Part shown: positions 34,949 to 42,849 of the stretch, piece by piece
Numbering within the stretch: the first letter of the stretch is position 1
Layout: each line of letters starts with the position of its first letter
Notes under the pieces: model-generated
What the model was told of the DNA's origin: nothing
Databases searched by the model: none
What the model saw: only the letters and a program-made list of their open reading frames with translations
DNA from: SFEL01 sp045603585
Lineage (GTDB): Bacteria; Bacillota; Clostridia; Christensenellales; CAG-138
Assembly (NCBI GenBank): GCA_045603585.1
Contig: JAZUMK010000046.1
Span: 62,001-126,000, forward strand
Reading direction: 5' to 3'
DNA length: 64,000 bases
Position numbers and translations under genes: made by a program

Positions 34949-35684
34949 TTGGCAGATAGATAAGTCACTGGATCTTGAAATCGAATCTTCCAATTTAAAA
35001 GCGGCAGAAAAAGAACGTGCAATCAAATTTATTAGTGAGCTAGACGATAAGGAAAAGAAGCTGCTATTAAATCTGATAGACGAAAAAGGATCCTCAAAAA
35101 CCTTATCATATAATAAACTTATTGATACAGCAGAAGAAATAATAAAAAATAGAGACGAACGGAATTCTATTGATGCTAAATCACCTCTAAACAAACAAGA
35201 GTCACTTTTTAGACCTCGTGTATACCCCGAAACATCTGTTTCTGATGTAAGTTATTCTGAGTATTATTTTGATAACGGTGAGTTTTGTTTTGATGTTAGC
35301 CATAAAGGGGAAGTAGTAGGAACGGTCTATTTAGGGAAGAATCTGCCAATGAGAACTGAACTGGTAATAGGAACACTTTCTGAATGGGACGTTATAGCTA
35401 GAGAGTATAATAAATATTCCCGCATTGTAGCATCAGGAATACCGGAGAAACTAGTTGAAAGCGGCATACAGGCTCTTGCGCCAAAAACTGATGTATCTCC
35501 GTTATTTAATCTCCCCGCATGGGAACAAATGATGGATTATATGGGTAGTCTATGGCCTAAAGATGATAAATTATCATTTATAGATACAAAAACCGGAGAT
35601 ATTGTCGTTCATGCATTTGCCGAATATCCTCCAGGGTTCCTATCAAAAAATAAACTTCATGATGTCATTTATATAGCGACTTAG
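34896..35684 (+). CDS. C-terminal part of the repeat protein in the +1 frame, unknown domain
   Basis: About 262 codons open after the A9 run, with no ribosome site of its own at any nearby start (TTG at 34896 or ATG at 34938). It reads as an acidic helical stretch (LEIESSNLKAAEKERAIKFI) followed by a mixed alpha/beta domain (SEYYFDNGEFCFDVSHKG; VVGTVYLGKNLPMRTELVIG). I do not recognise the domain. Removing one A from the run would join it to the repeats. It may be an effector or wall-associated domain; there is no direct evidence for either. Confidence 0.55.
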   Translation: MKKKPSLKDGITSVMEDSWQIDKSLDLEIESSNLKAAEKERAIKFISELDDKEKKLLLNLIDEKGSSKTLSYNKLIDTAEEIIKNRDERNSIDAKSPLNKQESLFRPRVYPETSVSDVSYSEYYFDNGEFCFDVSHKGEVVGTVYLGKNLPMRTELVIGTLSEWDVIAREYNKYSRIVASGIPEKLVESGIQALAPKTDVSPLFNLPAWEQMMDYMGSLWPKDDKLSFIDTKTGDIVVHAFAEYPPGFLSKNKLHDVIYIAT

Positions 35685-35685
35685 A

Positions 35686-36285
35686 TTACCCAAATAGCAA
35701 TTCCATAATAAGATTTTTTGATATGTGATCGTTTACATTTGTAGATTCCAATGTTATATGGGTGGCGTGACCACTCCTGGTTGCTCTATCGAAGAATGCA
35801 TAATGATCTATTAGCCGGTCGCACTCTCTGCATGCTGCTAAAATATCATCATATGTACAAAACCGCCTGCCGTTATTCTCTATAAAATCAGGCTCAAATA
35901 TTTGCATAAGACAAGCCACTATGTTTTTTGCATAGTCACCGTCATGAGTAGAATACGAAACCTCAATGCGACTTATTCGGTCAGGATAGTAATCAGGATC
36001 ACAGAACACAGCACATTCGGCTACCGTACCATCCGGAAAAATCAATTCTGCACTGCTGCCATTTGCCACAACCTTTACACCGGACTCTTCCATTGTCTCG
36101 GACAACAGGTTGTAAAACTCAGTCTCAGTCCTGATGCGTGGGTCCATATGGTATTCGATAAGTCTAATGCATCGAACAAGGCAAATGGCAGCAAGTATTA
36201 CAAGGCCGGAGATTTTCAGAACTTTTCTCCAGTCCACACCGCCAACCATATAGCCTTCCTCTTTGTGCTTATAATATTTTGCCAT
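35686..36285 (-). CDS. Single-pass membrane protein, paralogue 1, unknown function
   Basis: 199 residues starting MAKYYKHKEEGYMVGGVDWRK: a short cytoplasmic lead, one membrane segment (about 26-42), then an external alpha/beta domain. It is clearly related to the next gene upstream (shared MAKYY.HKE...VGGV.WRK start and RTETEFYNLL/RSEREFLDVF motif). It converges with the repeat protein gene, one base from its stop codon. I take the ATG at 36285 over a TTG five codons earlier. Function not recognised. Confidence 0.6.
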   Translation of the reverse strand: MAKYYKHKEEGYMVGGVDWRKVLKISGLVILAAICLVRCIRLIEYHMDPRIRTETEFYNLLSETMEESGVKVVANGSSAELIFPDGTVAECAVFCDPDYYPDRISRIEVSYSTHDGDYAKNIVACLMQIFEPDFIENNGRRFCTYDDILAACRECDRLIDHYAFFDRATRSGHATHITLESTNVNDHISKNLIMELLFG

Positions 36286-36305
36286 GCCTCTCTGCCCCAA
36301 TCACT

Positions 36306-36980
36306 TTAAAAATACAGATACAGATTCAGAGATTTGATTATGCGCTCATTCTCATATGCAGATGAAAAAGTCAGCTGGGTTCCATGTGTGCTTGTGGTCA
36401 CCCAATCATAAACTGCGTGGTATTCATACGCCGCATCACACCTTATAGCGCTATTGCGTATGTCCTCATATGAATAATAGTAAGGCTCTTCCGCATAGTA
36501 GCAATACACCGGCTCTGCTGTGAAAAACTCAGGCTCGAATACGCTCAGTATTCCGTCTGTTATCTGCTGCATGTATGCGCCGCTTGTCAAATCATATGAT
36601 ATTGTCACCTCATAAAGCCTTGCGGTGCTGCGAGCCTCCCGCATTTTGAGCAGGACGCTGCCCGTATTGCCATTTGGCAGCACAAGAGAGAACTGCTTTT
36701 GCTGATACACGCTTTCCGGTTTAACCTGCGTCCATGGGTTCCCTTCATCGCTGATGCTTATCTCATATTCCGCCATTGCCCGGTTAAAGACATCCAGAAA
36801 CTCCCGCTCGCTTCTTATTCTGGTATCCCGAGCTTGTCTTACTGCACGATAAACAATATTAACTCCCGCCACCGCCAGTACCAATACCAACACCGCCAGA
36901 GCCGACAGGCGAATAACCTTTCTCCAATTCACGCCGCCCACAACATATGGGTTTTCTTTATGTCGGTAATACTTTGCCAT
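36306..36980 (-). CDS. Single-pass membrane protein, paralogue 2, unknown function
   Basis: 224 residues starting MAKYYRHKENPYVVGGVNWRK, with one membrane segment (about 28-50) and an external domain containing a tyrosine-rich patch (YCYYAEEPYYYSYEDIR). It lies 20 bp upstream of its paralogue, so the pair arose by tandem duplication. Neighbouring PG-binding and BlaR1-like genes suggest a cell-envelope role; this is inference. The ATG at 36980 has GGGGA. Confidence 0.6.
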   Translation of the reverse strand: MAKYYRHKENPYVVGGVNWRKVIRLSALAVLVLVLAVAGVNIVYRAVRQARDTRIRSEREFLDVFNRAMAEYEISISDEGNPWTQVKPESVYQQKQFSLVLPNGNTGSVLLKMREARSTARLYEVTISYDLTSGAYMQQITDGILSVFEPEFFTAEPVYCYYAEEPYYYSYEDIRNSAIRCDAAYEYHAVYDWVTTSTHGTQLTFSSAYENERIIKSLNLYLYF

Positions 36981-37123
36981 GATCCCCGCTGCTCCCCTGC
37001 CTGTGCTTCACATTCTATAATATCAGCATACCATACCTGGCGGGCAATGCAAGCGGCAAAGGATATTCATTGAACCGAAACACATAAAAGCTGATGAGCT
37101 TATATTGTTTTATACACAAATAA

Positions 37124-37154
37124 ACAGACAGACGGCGGTAAACCATCTGCCTGT
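37124..37154 (-). terminator. Terminator of the citrate-to-2-oxoglutarate operon
   Basis: ACAGGCAGATGG pairs with CCGTCTGTCTGT (12 bp, two GT pairs) on the minus strand, followed by TTATTTG, 19 bp after the isocitrate dehydrogenase stop. Confidence 0.7.
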
Positions 37155-37172
37155 TTTTGCATTGTCTATATG

Positions 37173-38285
37173 TTACAGGGCGGCGATTATGCTGCTGCCG
37201 TATTCCTCGCAGGTGGCTCCTGCGGGAGTGCCGTCCGCCTTTACGGCGCAGGCATCCAATGCGGCTTCCAGCCTTGCTGCAGCTCCTCCGCGGCATATAT
37301 GCCTCAGCAGCATTACGGCAGCACGCAGTATGCTCTCGGGATTTGCGTATTGGCTCAGCCCCTCCTCCACCATGCGTGGGGCGGAGCCGTGTATAGCCTC
37401 AAACATGGAAAAGCGATCGCCGATATTTGCGCTGCCTGCTGTGCCCACTCCGCCCTGAAGCTGTGCCGCTTCGTCGGTTATGATATCGCCGTAAAGATTG
37501 GGCAGCAGCACCACCTGAAACTGATTCCTGATGGCCGGATTCACCAGGTTGGCCGTCATGATGTCTATGTACCAGTCGTCCACGGTTATTTCGGGATATT
37601 CCTTTGCAATTTCGTGGCTGACGGCAACGAATTTGCCATCTGTCTTTTTCATAATATTGGCCTTGCTTACTATGGAAACCCGCTTTTTGCCATTTTGCCG
37701 CGCATAGTCAAATGCGGCTCTTGCAATGCGGCGGGTACCCGGGTCTGTGGTTATTTTGAAATCCACAGCCATGCCTTCAAGCTCTGCACCCTTGCTGCCC
37801 AGCACGTATTCGCCCTCGGTGTTTTCCCTGAAGAATATCCAGTCAATACCCTCCTGAGGGATGGATACAGGGCGCACATTGGCATAAAGATCCAGCTCGC
37901 GGCGCAATGTGACGTTTGCGCTTTCCATAGTGCCGCCCATGGGGGTGGTGGTGGGGCCTTTTAGCAATACGTCGCAGGATTTTATCTGTGCCAGAACATC
38001 CTCAGGCACAGATTTGCCCTGTGCAAGGCGGTTTTCTATGGTAAGACCGTCTATTTCCCTGAGGATGATGGCGCCGCTCTGCAGCTCTGAGGCCAGCAGA
38101 ACATTAAGCACGGCCTTTGCCTGCTTCATTATTACAGGGCCTATGCCATCGCCGTCTATCAGGCCGATGGTAATTGTCTCTTTGGCGGAGAAATCCTGTT
38201 TTTCGCTGTTCATTTCGGCAATGCGCCGCTGCTGCTCCAAAAGCAGAGTTTTAAAATGCTCGCACGCAAGCTCTATGTTCATCAT
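37173..38285 (-). CDS. Isocitrate dehydrogenase (isocitrate/isopropylmalate dehydrogenase family)
   Basis: 370 residues. It should oxidise isocitrate to 2-oxoglutarate and CO2. Family motifs: GDGIGPVIMKQA near the N-terminus, FRENTEGEYV, the helix with SKANIMKKTDGKF, and the metal site LPNLYGDIITDEAAQLQGGVG. Position directly after Re-citrate synthase and aconitase argues for isocitrate over isopropylmalate. The ATG at 38285 overlaps the aconitase stop by 4 bp and has GGAGGG; the longer reading frame runs back into the aconitase gene. NAD versus NADP use is not decided by what I can see. Confidence 0.85.
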   Translation of the reverse strand: MMNIELACEHFKTLLLEQQRRIAEMNSEKQDFSAKETITIGLIDGDGIGPVIMKQAKAVLNVLLASELQSGAIILREIDGLTIENRLAQGKSVPEDVLAQIKSCDVLLKGPTTTPMGGTMESANVTLRRELDLYANVRPVSIPQEGIDWIFFRENTEGEYVLGSKGAELEGMAVDFKITTDPGTRRIARAAFDYARQNGKKRVSIVSKANIMKKTDGKFVAVSHEIAKEYPEITVDDWYIDIMTANLVNPAIRNQFQVVLLPNLYGDIITDEAAQLQGGVGTAGSANIGDRFSMFEAIHGSAPRMVEEGLSQYANPESILRAAVMLLRHICRGGAAARLEAALDACAVKADGTPAGATCEEYGSSIIAAL

Positions 38286-40207
38286 TGTCCGCCCTCCCTG
38301 GTGTAATTCAGCAGCCCGCCCAGCTTCAATATGCTCTGCTGACGGTCGGTAAAGCTGCATACACCGTATACGGTTTTTCCGGTGGTATGGTCAAATATGG
38401 CGATTCTGCCCTTTTTCATGCCGCTGTGGATATCCTTAAGGCTCAGTACGTGATCCTGCTGTACAGAGTCATAATCCTCGGGATTTTCAAAGCACAAGGG
38501 CAATATGCCTGCATTTATAAGGTTTGCCGCATGTATGCGGGCAAAGCTCTTTGCAAGGACGCAGCGTATGCCAAGATACATGGGCACAAGAGCCGCATGC
38601 TCCCGGGATGAGCCCTGGCCGTAATTGCTGCCGCCGATTATTATGCCGTTATCCACAGCCTTCGCCCTCTCGGGGAAGGCGGGATCGCACACCTCAAAGC
38701 AATACTGTGAAAGATGAGGAATATTGGAGCGATAGGGCAGTATCTTTGCTCCCGCAGGCATTATGTGATCGGTGGTGATATCATCGCCGACCTTAAGCAC
38801 GGCGGTCATATCCATATTGTTCTCAAACGGTCTTGACTTGGGGAATTCCTTTATATTGGGGCCGCGAAGGACCTCCACGGCATCTCCGTCCTCTGCGGGG
38901 GGCAGCACTGCGGAATCATCAATACAGAAAGCATCGGGAAGCTCCACTGGGGAAATGGGCTCCAGCACGGTCGGGTCTGTAATGAAGCCTGTAAGGGCAG
39001 AGGCGGCTGCGGTTTCCGGGGAAACAAGATATACCTGACCGTCCTTTGTGCCGCTGCGGCCGTGGAAATTACGATTGAAGGTGCGCAGGCTTACGCCGCC
39101 TGAACTGGGCGAAAAGCCCATGCCGATGCAGGGACCGCAGGCGCATTCCAGCAGCCTTGCGCCGCTTGCCAGAATGTCGGTAAGCGCGCCCATCTGAGAC
39201 AGCATCGTCAATACCTGACGGGAGCCCGGGGATATGGAAAGGCTGACATTGGGGGCGATGGTTTTGCCCTTGAGTATGGCAGCCACCTTCAGCATATCAA
39301 GTAGAGAGGAATTGGTGCAGGAGCCTATGCATATCTGATCCACTTTAACGCCCTTCAGGCTTTCCACAGTTACCACATTATCCGGGCTATGGGGGCAGGC
39401 GATCATGGGCTTGAGGGTGGACAGATCTATTTCTATGATGCGGTCATATTCCGCATCCGGGTCAGAGTACACAGGAACATAATCCTTTTCCCTGCCCTGC
39501 GCGGCAAGGAATGCCCTTGTAACGTCGTCAGAGGGGAATATGGAAGTGGTTGCGCCCAGCTCTGTGCCCATGTTGGTGATGGTTGCGCGCTCGGGTACGC
39601 TGAGGGTGGATATGGCAGGGCCGCCCCATTCTATAATTGCGCCCACGCCGCCCTTTACGGACAGTATCCGCAGCAGCTCAAGGCTGACATCCTTTGCTGT
39701 AACAAAGGGCCTCAGAGCGCCTGTCAGATGCACCTTGTACATTTGGGGCATTGTAATATAATATGCGCCGCCGCCCATTGCAACGGCAACATCCATGCCG
39801 CCTGCGCCAAAGGCCAGCATGCCCATGCCGCCTGCGGTGGGGGTGTGGCTGTCAGAGCCTATGAGGGTCTTGCCGGGAATGCCGAAGCGCTCCAGATGTA
39901 CCTGATGACATATGCCGTTTCCGGGGCGGGAAAAATGCACGCCGTGTTTTGCGGCAACGGTCTGAAGATAACGATGGTCATCCGCATTTTCAAAACCGCA
40001 CTGCAGGGTGTTATGATCCACATAGGCGATGCTGAACTCTGTTTTTACCCGGGGAATGCCCATGGTTTCAAATTCCAGATACGCCATGGTGCCGGTGGCA
40101 TCCTGTGTAAGGGTCTGATCTATGCGAAGGGCAACCTCGCTGCCCGGCATCATATCTCCGGACACCAGATGTGCGGCAATTATCTTTTGTGCTATAGTTT
40201 TACCCAT
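38282..40207 (-). CDS. Aconitate hydratase (homoaconitase/IPM-isomerase-like type)
   Basis: 641 residues, a single-chain aconitase of the shorter bacterial/archaeal type. The [4Fe-4S] ligands are in CIGSCTNSS and CACGPCIGMG; the swivelling C-terminal domain holds GSNYGQGSSREHAALVP with the substrate-binding Ser/Arg. It interconverts citrate and isocitrate. The start overlaps the GntR stop by 8 bp and the end overlaps the dehydrogenase by 4 bp, so the genes are tightly coupled. Leucine-pathway isomerases are normally two subunits, which supports aconitase. Confidence 0.87.
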   Translation of the reverse strand: MGKTIAQKIIAAHLVSGDMMPGSEVALRIDQTLTQDATGTMAYLEFETMGIPRVKTEFSIAYVDHNTLQCGFENADDHRYLQTVAAKHGVHFSRPGNGICHQVHLERFGIPGKTLIGSDSHTPTAGGMGMLAFGAGGMDVAVAMGGGAYYITMPQMYKVHLTGALRPFVTAKDVSLELLRILSVKGGVGAIIEWGGPAISTLSVPERATITNMGTELGATTSIFPSDDVTRAFLAAQGREKDYVPVYSDPDAEYDRIIEIDLSTLKPMIACPHSPDNVVTVESLKGVKVDQICIGSCTNSSLLDMLKVAAILKGKTIAPNVSLSISPGSRQVLTMLSQMGALTDILASGARLLECACGPCIGMGFSPSSGGVSLRTFNRNFHGRSGTKDGQVYLVSPETAAASALTGFITDPTVLEPISPVELPDAFCIDDSAVLPPAEDGDAVEVLRGPNIKEFPKSRPFENNMDMTAVLKVGDDITTDHIMPAGAKILPYRSNIPHLSQYCFEVCDPAFPERAKAVDNGIIIGGSNYGQGSSREHAALVPMYLGIRCVLAKSFARIHAANLINAGILPLCFENPEDYDSVQQDHVLSLKDIHSGMKKGRIAIFDHTTGKTVYGVCSFTDRQQSILKLGGLLNYTREGGQ

Positions 40208-40850
40208 TGTTTTTAAGCCTCGCCATCATGTTATTCTTTGCGTGGATTATATGCTGTACCGTCAGTTCTTCGGCAAGCTCTGCATTGCCTGCGGCCATGG
40301 CATCGAATATGTCCTTATGCTCCTGAATGGAGTTTCCAAGCCTTTCGGGTTCCTCAAGGGATATCTTGCGATAGCGCATGGTCTTGCGATGCAGGGGCTG
40401 AAGGGTGTCCCTTATAATGGTGCGCTGGCTCAGCTCGTATATTGCATCGTGAAAAAGGTCATCCATCTGGCTTTGCCGCTCCGCATCTCTGCGGGTGTAG
40501 TAAAAATCCTGAAGGTCATTGAGCTGCCTGAGCTTTTCCAGCCCTTCGGGTGTCATGTTCTTTGTGGCATAATAGGCGGCAAGGCCTTCCACCCTCTGGC
40601 GTATGTTCATTATATCTATCAGGTCTTCCAGCGTGATGCCCAGAACTACAGAACCTTTGCCTGTATCCTTGATGAGCCTTTCCTGCTCAAGGCGGCGGAG
40701 AGCTTCACGAATGGGCGTACGGCTGACGCCAAGCTGTTCCACCAGCTTCATTTCTGTCAGCACCTCGCCCCGGGGATAAACGCCGGTAATGATGTCGTTT
40801 TCCAGCTGCTCGTATATCTGATCTGCAAGGGATACGGGTTTGTATTCCAT
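40200..40850 (-). CDS. GntR-family regulator with FCD domain
   Basis: 216 residues: N-terminal winged helix (DIITGVYPRGEVLTEMKLVE; VSRTPIREALRRLEQERLI) and an all-helical FCD ligand domain that usually binds a carboxylate through a metal. It lies between the Re-citrate synthase and aconitase genes in one operon, so citrate, isocitrate or 2-oxoglutarate is the likely ligand. The palindrome at 42264-42275 is its probable operator. Confidence 0.87.
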   Translation of the reverse strand: MEYKPVSLADQIYEQLENDIITGVYPRGEVLTEMKLVEQLGVSRTPIREALRRLEQERLIKDTGKGSVVLGITLEDLIDIMNIRQRVEGLAAYYATKNMTPEGLEKLRQLNDLQDFYYTRRDAERQSQMDDLFHDAIYELSQRTIIRDTLQPLHRKTMRYRKISLEEPERLGNSIQEHKDIFDAMAAGNAELAEELTVQHIIHAKNNMMARLKNNG

Positions 40851-40864
40851 GTATTATATCCTCC

Positions 40865-42238
40865 TTATGCGGTAAACCGACCGGGGGCCAGCTCTGCTAT
40901 CTTCTCTTCCAGTTCCTTGCGTGACATTACAGTCTGGCGGTCAGACTCATATGCGCTGTCCACCCATTCCTTGAGGGCGATTACCAATGGATCGTTTTTG
41001 GCGATCTCCTTCTCGGGAGGTAGACGGTAATTCTGGTTTATCCAGTAGGCTATTCCTGCAAGGCCTGAGGTTTTGCTTATTTCCACCGTTGCAGGGCGGT
41101 TGAGCAGCTTGTTGGTATCGAATATGGTGTATATCTCGGCGTCCTTCATAAGGCCGTCTGCGTGTATGCCCGCCCTTGTGGAATTGAACTGCTTGCCTAC
41201 GAAGGGAGTCATGACAGGCAGATTGTAGCCTATCTCCTTTTCAAAGAACTCTGCGATCTCTGTGATCACAGTGGGATCCATACCGTCCAATGAGCCGCGG
41301 AGGGATGCATATTCAAATACCATGGCCTCAAGAGGGATATTGCCGGTGCGTTCGCCAATGCCAAGGAGAGAGCAGTTTACTGCGCATGCGCCGTACAGCC
41401 ATGCGGTGGAGGCATTGGCCACAGCTTTGTAAAAATCGTTGTGGCCATGCCATTCAAGGCACTCGCTGGGAACATCGGAGTAATGCTGCAAACCGTAGAT
41501 AATTCCCGCTACGCTTCTGGGCAGAGCGGCCTCTGTATAAGGAATGCCGTAGCCCATGGTATCGCAGGCGCGGATCTTTACAGGGATGCCCGCCTGACGG
41601 GACAGCTCCTGCAGCTCATTGACGAAGGGAACCACAAAACCGTAAAAATCGGCGCGGGTAATATCCTCAAGGTGGCAGCGGGGAATGACCCCTGCATTAA
41701 AGGCATCGGATATTGTGGCAAGATAATGATCCAGAACCTGGCGGCGGGTCATTTTCATCTTTTTGAAAATGTGATAATCGCTGCAGCTGACAAGGATACC
41801 TGTCTCCTTTAAGCCAAGCTCACGAACCAGACGGAAATCCTCCTTGTTGGCCCTTATCCAGCTGGTGATCTCAGGGAATTTAAGATCCAGCGCAAGGCAC
41901 TTTTCAAGGGCTTCGCGATCCTTCTTGCTGTAAATGAAAAACTCGGACTGGCGGATGATGCCGTAGGGACCGCCAAGGCGGGACAAATATTTATAAATCT
42001 TGACTATCTGATCCACGCTGTAAGGCTCCACGGACTGCTGACCATCGCGCAGGGTGGTATCGGTTATCCATATCTCCTCCGGCATATTCATGGGCACCCG
42101 GCGGTGATTGAAGGACACTTTGGGTACCGTGCCGTAGGAGTATATATCCCTCTGCAGATTGGGCTCTGCAACATCCTGCAGGGAGTATTTGTATGAGTTC
42201 TGTTCCAGCAGATTGGTTTTTCTGGAGATTTCCAACAT
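40865..42238 (-). CDS. Re-citrate synthase (HMGL/isopropylmalate-synthase-like)
   Basis: 457 residues of the DRE-TIM metallolyase family. TDTTLRDGQQS supplies the metal-binding Asp and catalytic Arg, and EWHGHNDFYKA the two metal-binding His. The N-terminal segment before TDTTLRDG (DVAEPNLQRDIYSYGTVPKV) and the overall length recall the Re-type citrate synthase of clostridia, which makes citrate from oxaloacetate and acetyl-CoA with opposite stereochemistry to the usual enzyme. Aconitase and isocitrate dehydrogenase in the same operon support citrate over isopropylmalate or homocitrate. The ATG at 42238 has GAGGA; an earlier ATG lies over the -10 box. Confidence 0.83.
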   Translation of the reverse strand: MLEISRKTNLLEQNSYKYSLQDVAEPNLQRDIYSYGTVPKVSFNHRRVPMNMPEEIWITDTTLRDGQQSVEPYSVDQIVKIYKYLSRLGGPYGIIRQSEFFIYSKKDREALEKCLALDLKFPEITSWIRANKEDFRLVRELGLKETGILVSCSDYHIFKKMKMTRRQVLDHYLATISDAFNAGVIPRCHLEDITRADFYGFVVPFVNELQELSRQAGIPVKIRACDTMGYGIPYTEAALPRSVAGIIYGLQHYSDVPSECLEWHGHNDFYKAVANASTAWLYGACAVNCSLLGIGERTGNIPLEAMVFEYASLRGSLDGMDPTVITEIAEFFEKEIGYNLPVMTPFVGKQFNSTRAGIHADGLMKDAEIYTIFDTNKLLNRPATVEISKTSGLAGIAYWINQNYRLPPEKEIAKNDPLVIALKEWVDSAYESDRQTVMSRKELEEKIAELAPGRFTA

Positions 42239-42263
42239 TGATGTATCCTCGTATATCTGTATT

Positions 42264-42301
42264 ATTGTATACAATTATACAACTATTGTTATAATTGTCA
42301 A
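42264..42301 (-). promoter_or_regulatory. Promoter and GntR operator of the Re-citrate synthase operon
   Basis: Minus-strand TTGACA (42301-42296), 16-bp spacer, TATAAT (42279-42274). The perfect 12-bp palindrome ATTGTATACAAT (42264-42275), of the form bound by FadR-subfamily GntR proteins, touches the -10 and covers the predicted start of RNA. Confidence 0.75.
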
Positions 42302-42355
42302 TACAAAATATTTTATTAAGCCAAAAAATATTTGAGAACCATAGCCGCGGCCAAC

Positions 42356-42390
42356 AAAAAAACACTCCGATGCAGCTCAGAGTGTTTTTT
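42356..42390 (-). terminator. Terminator of the aconitase X operon
   Basis: AAAACACTC / GAGTGTTTT arms around a 12-base loop, with T7 on the minus strand, 15 bp after the small-subunit stop. Confidence 0.8.
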
Positions 42391-42404
42391 GATTTAATTG
42401 ATTG

Positions 42405-42848
42405 TTATTCCACAACCACCAGACCGTCCTCTTTTACGGTTATGGTCATGCCATCCTTGACGTAATCAAGAAACTCTTCGCCCAGGCAATCCACAACAGG
42501 CATTTCAACGTCATCCAGCCATACATCCGCAAGAACCGCACCTGCGGCGGCAAGGGAGTCTATGGGATTGGAAAACAGCATGCAGGCAGGCTGACGATGC
42601 ATGGAGCAGGCACAGTACAGCACCAGACCGCCTGTGGTGGAGCCTATGGTCTGGGGCAGGCATAATGCCTTGCCGGCCATCTGCTTGCCAAAGAGATCGG
42701 GGTTGTTCTGATCGCCGCAGGTGGCCTTTTTATCGCCAAACTGCAGCGCCTTCTGGAAGGAGGCAAGGGTGTTCAATCCGCCATGTGATACCACTGCTTC
42801 AGCCTTTACGGTGCCGGGAGCAACTACGCGTCCTTTAAATTCTCTCAT
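42405..42848 (-). CDS. Aconitase X small (swivel) subunit, DUF126
   Basis: 147 residues of the AcnX swivel family (VVAPGTVKAEAVVSHGGLN; FGKQMAGKALCLPQTIGSTT with the conserved GSTTG-like loop). With the large subunit it forms a dehydratase; characterised bacterial split AcnX enzymes are cis-3-hydroxy-L-proline dehydratases, archaeal ones act on phosphomevalonate. It begins one base after the large-subunit stop, with GGGAGG. The longer reading frame upstream is part of the large subunit gene. Confidence 0.85.
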   Translation of the reverse strand: MREFKGRVVAPGTVKAEAVVSHGGLNTLASFQKALQFGDKKATCGDQNNPDLFGKQMAGKALCLPQTIGSTTGGLVLYCACSMHRQPACMLFSNPIDSLAAAGAVLADVWLDDVEMPVVDCLGEEFLDYVKDGMTITVKEDGLVVVE

Positions 42849-42849
42849 G

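Noticed and set aside
37173..42238. Leucine or lysine biosynthesis (isopropylmalate or homocitrate synthase set)
   Set aside because: The isomerase is a single 641-residue aconitase-type chain, and the synthase lacks the long C-terminal regulatory domain of isopropylmalate synthases; citrate is the more consistent reading.
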